Part shown: positions 6,122-9,091 of the stretch, piece after piece
Position numbering within the stretch: the stretch's first letter is position 1
How the letters are laid out: each line of letters opens with the position of its first letter
Assembly (NCBI GenBank): GCA_027069035.1
Contig: JALXFI010000020.1
Span: 1-9,091, forward strand
Source: a bacterium
Lineage (GTDB): Bacteria; Desulfobacterota; GWC2-55-46; S146-80; JALXFI01
Length of the DNA stretch: 9,091 bases
Reading direction: 5' to 3'
Program-made: the position numbers and the translations under genes
The notes under the pieces: generated by a model
What the model was told of the DNA's origin: nothing
What the model saw: only the letters and a program-made list of their open reading frames with translations
The model's database searches: none

Positions 6122-6935
6122 TTACTCTCTTCTTTCTGAACTTGTAAGTTCAGGGAAGATAAACAGGATTATCGTTGCGCTTCCGGACAGGAGGAAGAGA
6201 CTGCCTATAGGGCTGCTTCTTCAACTGAAGCTTAGTGGGGTCAAGATAGAAGAAGGAGAAGGATTTTACGAAAGGATAACGGGTAAGGTGCCTCTTGATC
6301 ACCTTAAGCCAAGCTGGCTGATATTCTCCGATGGTTTCAGAATACCGAAGTATACAAGGGTTATAAAGAGGATAGCGGATGTTGTATTTGCAACGACAGG
6401 TCTCTTGTTTGCCTTGCCTTTTTTTATCATTGTGCCTTTGCTTATAAGATTAGATTCACAGGGTAAGGCCATCTTCAGGCAGACAAGGGTTGGCCAGAAC
6501 GACAGGCATTTTGTGCTTTATAAATTCCGTTCAATGGTCTCGAATGCTGAATCGGACGGTCCTGTCTGGGCAGGGGAAAAAGATAAGCGTGTTACACGTG
6601 TTGGCGCTGTATTGCGTAAGCTTCGTATAGACGAGCTTCCTCAACTGATAAATGTTCTTAAAGGGGACATGAGTTTTGTCGGGCCGAGGCCTGAAAGGCC
6701 GTTCTTTATTTCAAGGTTGGAAAAGAAGATCCCGTATTATAAACTCAGGCATGTTGTTAAGCCGGGAATTACGGGGTGGGCGCAGATAAAATATCCCTAT
6801 GGCGCCTCTGTTAAAGACGCAACCGAGAAACTTGAATATGAACTTTATTATCTTAAGAATATCTCATTGCTTTTTGATATAACCATTGTTCTTTCCACAA
6901 TCAAAATAGTGCTTTTTGGAAGAGGAGCAAGGTAG
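6099..6935 (+). CDS. C-terminal catalytic part of a split polyprenyl glycosylphosphotransferase (Bac_transf, PEP-CTERM-associated type)
   Basis: The 278-residue product carries the catalytic domain that moves a hexose-1-phosphate from a nucleotide sugar to undecaprenyl phosphate. Order: the rest of the Rossmann-like domain (INRIIVALPDRRKRLP, 21-36), FYERITGKVPLDHLKPSWL (56-74), the membrane-embedded hairpin (about 93-118), QTRVGQNDRHF (128-138), KFRSM (142-146), the catalytic DE pair in DELPQL (178-183), GDMSFVGPRPERP (189-201), PGITGWAQ (222-229), and the end FGRGAR. PSWLIFSDGF, RPERP, YPYGASV and the GRGAR ending are hallmarks, from memory, of the PEP-CTERM-associated sugar transferase family (TIGR03013). 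AAGGAG at 6085-6090 supports ATG 6099. The first 20 residues (MYPRPMGDYSLL) correspond to the middle of the full-length protein. The catalytic domain itself is complete. Confidence 0.88.
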   Translation: MYPRPMGDYSLLSELVSSGKINRIIVALPDRRKRLPIGLLLQLKLSGVKIEEGEGFYERITGKVPLDHLKPSWLIFSDGFRIPKYTRVIKRIADVVFATTGLLFALPFFIIVPLLIRLDSQGKAIFRQTRVGQNDRHFVLYKFRSMVSNAESDGPVWAGEKDKRVTRVGAVLRKLRIDELPQLINVLKGDMSFVGPRPERPFFISRLEKKIPYYKLRHVVKPGITGWAQIKYPYGASVKDATEKLEYELYYLKNISLLFDITIVLSTIKIVLFGRGAR

Positions 6936-6937
6936 AG

Positions 6938-7453
6938 ATGACGGAAAATATTATGGAGAAGAAATGGTTTGTTGTAAATACCAAACCTGTTAAAGAATTT
7001 TTTTCTGCCGGACAGCTTGAAAGAAAAGGCATTGAGGCCTTTTGTCCTAAGATAAAAGAGCATTACTGGAAAAAAGGCAGGGTAGAGGTAAGGTTAAGGC
7101 CTCTCTTCCCCGGGTACATCTTTGTCCATATAGCCATTGATGATGATTATTATATGGTGAAATGGACATCGGGTGTAAAGAAATTTGTAGGATGTGGTAT
7201 GAATCCAGCGCCTTTGAAAGACGAGATTGTGGCCTTTATTAAAGGACTTGTTAATAAAGATGGGATTGTAAGCAAAAGAAAGTTGAAAAAAGGCGACAGA
7301 GTAAAGGTTAAAAGCGGTCCCTTTAAAGGATTGATAGGTATAGTGGAAAATGATATTCCATCTTCGGGCAGGGTAAAAGTCCTTATGGAACTTATAAATG
7401 CATCTGCCAGATTTGAGATTGCCGAGGTTCTTTTAGAAGGGGTTGGGTACTGA
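6938..7453 (+). CDS. NusG-family transcription elongation/antitermination protein (RfaH/UpxY/LoaP type)
   Basis: The 171-residue protein binds RNA polymerase and raises processivity, usually on one or a few long operons. The NGN domain covers about 8-105: KKWFVVNTKPVKE at the start, a Cys at 36 in GIEAFCPKI, RPLFPGYIFV (54-63) and WTSGVKKFVG (76-85). The KOW domain starts at about 117, with KKGDRVKVKSGPFKGLIGIV (117-136). Its place as the last cistron of the first EPS block, rather than in a secE-nusG-rplK cluster, marks it as a specialised paralogue and not housekeeping NusG. It starts 2 bases after the transferase stop; AGGAG at 6923-6927 and AAGG at 6929-6932 support ATG 6938 over ATG 6953. 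Which group (RfaH, UpxY or LoaP) it belongs to cannot be told by eye. Confidence 0.9.
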   Translation: MTENIMEKKWFVVNTKPVKEFFSAGQLERKGIEAFCPKIKEHYWKKGRVEVRLRPLFPGYIFVHIAIDDDYYMVKWTSGVKKFVGCGMNPAPLKDEIVAFIKGLVNKDGIVSKRKLKKGDRVKVKSGPFKGLIGIVENDIPSSGRVKVLMELINASARFEIAEVLLEGVGY

Positions 7454-7463
7454 TTTTTTTTAA

Positions 7464-7489
7464 TACAGTGTATTACTGTAGAGTTTTTT
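7464..7489 (+). terminator. Weak intrinsic terminator after the NusG paralogue
   Basis: TACAGT (7464-7469) pairs with ACTGTA (7475-7480) around a 5-base loop, and TTTTTT follows at 7484-7489 after GAG. The stem is mostly A-T, so termination would be partial, which would suit control by an antiterminator such as the protein encoded just before it. Confidence 0.4.
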
Positions 7490-7663
7490 GATGTTTATAT
7501 TATCTATAATTAAAGAGGTGTTAACCGGCTTTATTGATCGGTAATGGCGGAGCTATATTCGTAATTGGTTGAGCAAGGTATTATAAACTTTAGCCCGTAT
7601 TGTGATGGAGAAAATTATCAGGGATATGACGATTGAATTGACTCTACAGAGCTTTGCTATGTT

Positions 7664-7700
7664 GGGATTTTTTATTCAAATCCCGATATAACGGGATTTG
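7664..7700. promoter_or_regulatory. Three-segment inverted repeat (alternative hairpins)
   Basis: CAAATCCCG (7677-7685) and CGGGATTTG (7692-7700) are a perfect 9-bp inverted repeat around ATATAA. A third segment, GGGATTT at 7664-7670, is also complementary to AAATCCC (7678-7684), giving a competing 7-bp hairpin. The right end is 15 bases upstream of the -35 box of the promoter at 7716. It could be an operator of that promoter or an RNA switch on read-through transcripts. No T-run follows on either strand, so it is not a simple terminator. Confidence 0.45.
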
Positions 7701-7715
7701 GGTGCCCTGTTGTTA

Positions 7716-7744
7716 TTGACAAAAGAAATATTTTATGATATATT
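7716..7744 (+). promoter_or_regulatory. Strong sigma70-type promoter upstream of the nucleotidyltransferase-like gene
   Basis: TTGACA (7716-7721) is a perfect -35 box, the spacer is exactly 17 bases, and TATATT (7739-7744) matches the -10 at 5 of 6. This is the best promoter match in the window. Transcription would start near 7751 and leave a leader of about 270 bases before the ATG at 8021. That is long enough for control at RNA level. It gives the downstream part of the locus its own transcription start, separate from the 1315-7453 block. Confidence 0.65.
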
Positions 7745-7950
7745 AAATACTTATGTATGCTTATGTTGGGGATAGGTTTAAGGCAGATATGTAGAAAATG
7801 TGTCTTTGACACTGAACACTGAGCTATCATGCATATAAGTTATAATATTCATTGCGTTTTTTTAAATCCCCATGGTTTCCTCGCTTGAGACCTTAACGTA
7901 AAAAGATAGAAAACTGTTAGTTCTCTTCTTTCTTATTTTATATAAATAAT

Positions 7951-7998
7951 ATCCATAGAGAGGAAACTCCAATGGATAGGTGTGTAGTTTTCCTCTCT
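7951..7998 (+). promoter_or_regulatory. Competing hairpins just before the nucleotidyltransferase-like gene
   Basis: AGAGAGGAAA (7957-7966) pairs perfectly with TTTCCTCTCT (7989-7998), a 10-bp stem with a 22-base loop. ATCCAT (7951-7956) pairs with ATGGAT (7972-7977); these arms straddle the first stem's left arm, so the two hairpins interlock or exclude each other. The structure ends 22 bases before the ATG at 8021 and may affect ribosome access. AGAGAGGA is also a Shine-Dalgarno-like sequence that the stem would hide. Confidence 0.4.
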
Positions 7999-8020
7999 GA
8001 AAGGTAAACCGTTAGAGTCA

Positions 8021-9091
8021 ATGATAACGAAGGCTGTAATACTTGCGGGAGGTATAACTTCTCGTTTTACTCCTGTTTTGGAAGATAAGCATATTGCGAC
8101 GCTTCCGGTTTTCAACGTGCCGCTGATTGCTCATAATGTGAATTGTTTAAAGAGTAAAGGGATAAGAGAAATCCTTATTGCTGTTTCTAAGGACAGTAGC
8201 GAGTATATAAAAGATGTTATTGATAATTGTTGTTATAACGATGTTAGGGTCGAATATTTTGAAGATAGTGAACCAAGAGGAAGCGCTGGTATATTGAAAG
8301 ATATGGAGAACTATTTTGCAGATGAAAATTTTATTTTAATGAATTCCAATATTTTTATTGGTGAACTGAATATCGGAGATTTTTTTGCTTTCCATAATGG
8401 AAATAAGGCCTTAATTACCGTAGGGATCAAAAAGAAGAAAAACTATCAGAGTGAGGGGATTAAGATTGATGCCAACGGGGTATTGCATGGTTTTTATACT
8501 CAACATGCATCAAGGGAAAGAAGATCGTTTATTCAACATAGTGGATTGTATATCTTTAATTCTGCTGTGTTAAAGTTTATTGATCAATCCGGATATTTTG
8601 ATATAAAGGAACAGCTTATACCTGCAATTAAAAGGGTTAACTTGCCTGTTTGTACTTATGAGTTGGGTGGTTATTGTAGAGACTTTAATAGTTTTGAAGA
8701 TTATAACGAATTTCATAGGGAAAACCTATTAAGCAGATTCTTTAACGATGGTATTAAATTTGAGTTCGAAGATAAAATTTTCTCAAAATATAATGAGATA
8801 GCTGAGGGGATATGGATTGGAGAGAATGTATTTGTATCGCCTGAATCCTTGCTTATAGGGCCTTTAATTATAGGTAGCGACTCTAATATTGAATGTGGTG
8901 CAAAGGTTATAGGACCTGGTTTAATAGGCAATGGATGCAAGATTAAAGAAGGAACTATGGTAAGAGAGAGTATTTTATGGGATAACTCTGTTGTTGAAAA
9001 AGGTTCGCGATTGAATTTTTGTATCTTGGGAAAAGGTGTGAAAGTAAATGGAACAAACTTTTATAAAGGTAAAATCCTTGTTAATAATCTT
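8021..9091 (+). CDS. Nucleotidyltransferase-like protein with left-handed beta-helix, catalytic residues degenerate (3' end outside window)
   Basis: The frame is open from ATG 8021 to the right edge (357 residues, no stop). An in-frame TAG at 7985-7987 fixes the 5' limit; the ribosome-binding site is weak. Residues 1-235 follow the fold of sugar-1-phosphate nucleotidyltransferases: KAVILAGG (4-11), EPRGSAGIL (84-92), SGLYIFNSAVL (174-184), GYCRDFNSFEDY (217-228). Residues about 262-345 are hexapeptide-type repeats (IWIGENVFVSP, GPLIIG, GPGLIGNGCKIKEG), a left-handed beta-helix as in GlmU or GDP-mannose pyrophosphorylase-like proteins. However, GxGTR is ITSR at 12-15, the Lys of the PKP motif is Ile25, the metal-binding GD is S109-N110, and the usual EKP is T160-Q161-H162. 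Active enzymes keep these, so catalysis is doubtful. It may be a regulatory or structural homologue. Confidence 0.82.
   Translation, partial: MITKAVILAGGITSRFTPVLEDKHIATLPVFNVPLIAHNVNCLKSKGIREILIAVSKDSSEYIKDVIDNCCYNDVRVEYFEDSEPRGSAGILKDMENYFADENFILMNSNIFIGELNIGDFFAFHNGNKALITVGIKKKKNYQSEGIKIDANGVLHGFYTQHASRERRSFIQHSGLYIFNSAVLKFIDQSGYFDIKEQLIPAIKRVNLPVCTYELGGYCRDFNSFEDYNEFHRENLLSRFFNDGIKFEFEDKIFSKYNEIAEGIWIGENVFVSPESLLIGPLIIGSDSNIECGAKVIGPGLIGNGCKIKEGTMVRESILWDNSVVEKGSRLNFCILGKGVKVNGTNFYKGKILVNNL

Larger units (their letters stand above)
7454..8020 (+). promoter_or_regulatory. 567-base gene-free region between the NusG paralogue and the nucleotidyltransferase-like gene
   Basis: No convincing gene lies here on either strand. 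The forward frames hold only short ORFs: 17 codons at 7491, 28 codons at 7605 and 13 codons at 7753, none with a good ribosome-binding site. The region holds the terminator, inverted repeats and promoter listed separately, plus a 7-base tandem repeat ACACTGA x2 (7809-7822) and a long-range inverted pair CTGTAGAGT (7476-7484) / ACTCTACAG (7641-7649). Its size and structure point to regulation of the downstream genes. Confidence 0.55.

Noticed and set aside
6187..6204. 18-base near-repeat of 271-288 (one mismatch, ACAGGAGGAAGAG core)
   Set aside because: The copy at 6187 codes for conserved residues DRRKRLP of the sugar transferase; a purine-rich coincidence is more likely than a mobile repeat.
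7806..7846. Second TTGACA (7806-7811) with TATAAT at 7841-7846
   Set aside because: The spacing is 29 bases; no -10 box lies at 16-18 bases, so it is not a plausible promoter as it stands.
8713..8940. Minus-strand ORF of 75 codons, and a similar one at 7933-8115
   Set aside because: Both are antisense to the nucleotidyltransferase-like frame or its leader, which has clear family motifs.
1..9091. CRISPR arrays, insertion sequences, transposase or integrase genes
   Set aside because: No regularly spaced repeats, terminal inverted repeats or such coding sequences were seen.

Overview
The window is an AT-rich stretch from a didermic (Gram-negative) bacterium. It carries the front part of an exopolysaccharide (EPS) assembly locus next to a tRNA-Ser gene. 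The export genes most resemble the EPS modules that accompany exosortase/PEP-CTERM systems: a Wza-like export protein, an outer-membrane beta-barrel protein, a Wzz-type chain-length protein, a tyrosine autokinase and a glycosylphosphotransferase whose C-terminal motifs fit the PEP-CTERM-associated sugar transferase family. Such loci occur in Proteobacteria, Desulfobacterota-like lineages and Nitrospirota. The sequence alone does not fix the taxon, and no exosortase or PEP-CTERM protein lies inside the window.

Layout. 1-122: C-terminal tail of an unidentified reading frame. 127-218: tRNA-Ser(CGA) with encoded CCA. 240-324: a GC-rich, fold-back element that contains an inverted copy of part of the tRNA T-arm. 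348-944 (minus): a small PAS-like/LuxR-type regulator, divergent from the EPS genes. 945-1314: a two-way regulatory region with candidate promoters in both directions and a hairpin that works as a terminator on the minus strand. 1315-7453 (plus): six cistrons, closely packed except for one gap of 133 bases, encoding export protein, beta-barrel protein, chain-length protein, autokinase, a glycosylphosphotransferase split over two frames, and a NusG-family antiterminator. 7454-8020: a gene-free region with a weak terminator, several inverted repeats and a near-consensus sigma70 promoter. 8021 to the right edge: an incomplete nucleotidyltransferase-like gene that has lost most of the family's catalytic residues.

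How the genes fit together (inference from families). The glycosylphosphotransferase would load the first sugar phosphate onto undecaprenyl phosphate at the inner membrane. The chain-length protein and its tyrosine autokinase would control polymerisation and export. The Wza-like protein and the beta-barrel protein would carry the polymer through the periplasm and outer membrane. The NusG paralogue probably helps RNA polymerase through the long downstream part of the locus, and the divergent LuxR-type protein is the obvious candidate for local control. Polymerase, flippase and further glycosyltransferases are not in the window and would be expected downstream.

Points most worth a second look: the apparently catalytically dead nucleotidyltransferase homologue, the frame break inside the glycosylphosphotransferase (with a strong ribosome-binding site in the overlap), the structured 567-base intergenic region after the NusG paralogue, and the fold-back element after the tRNA.
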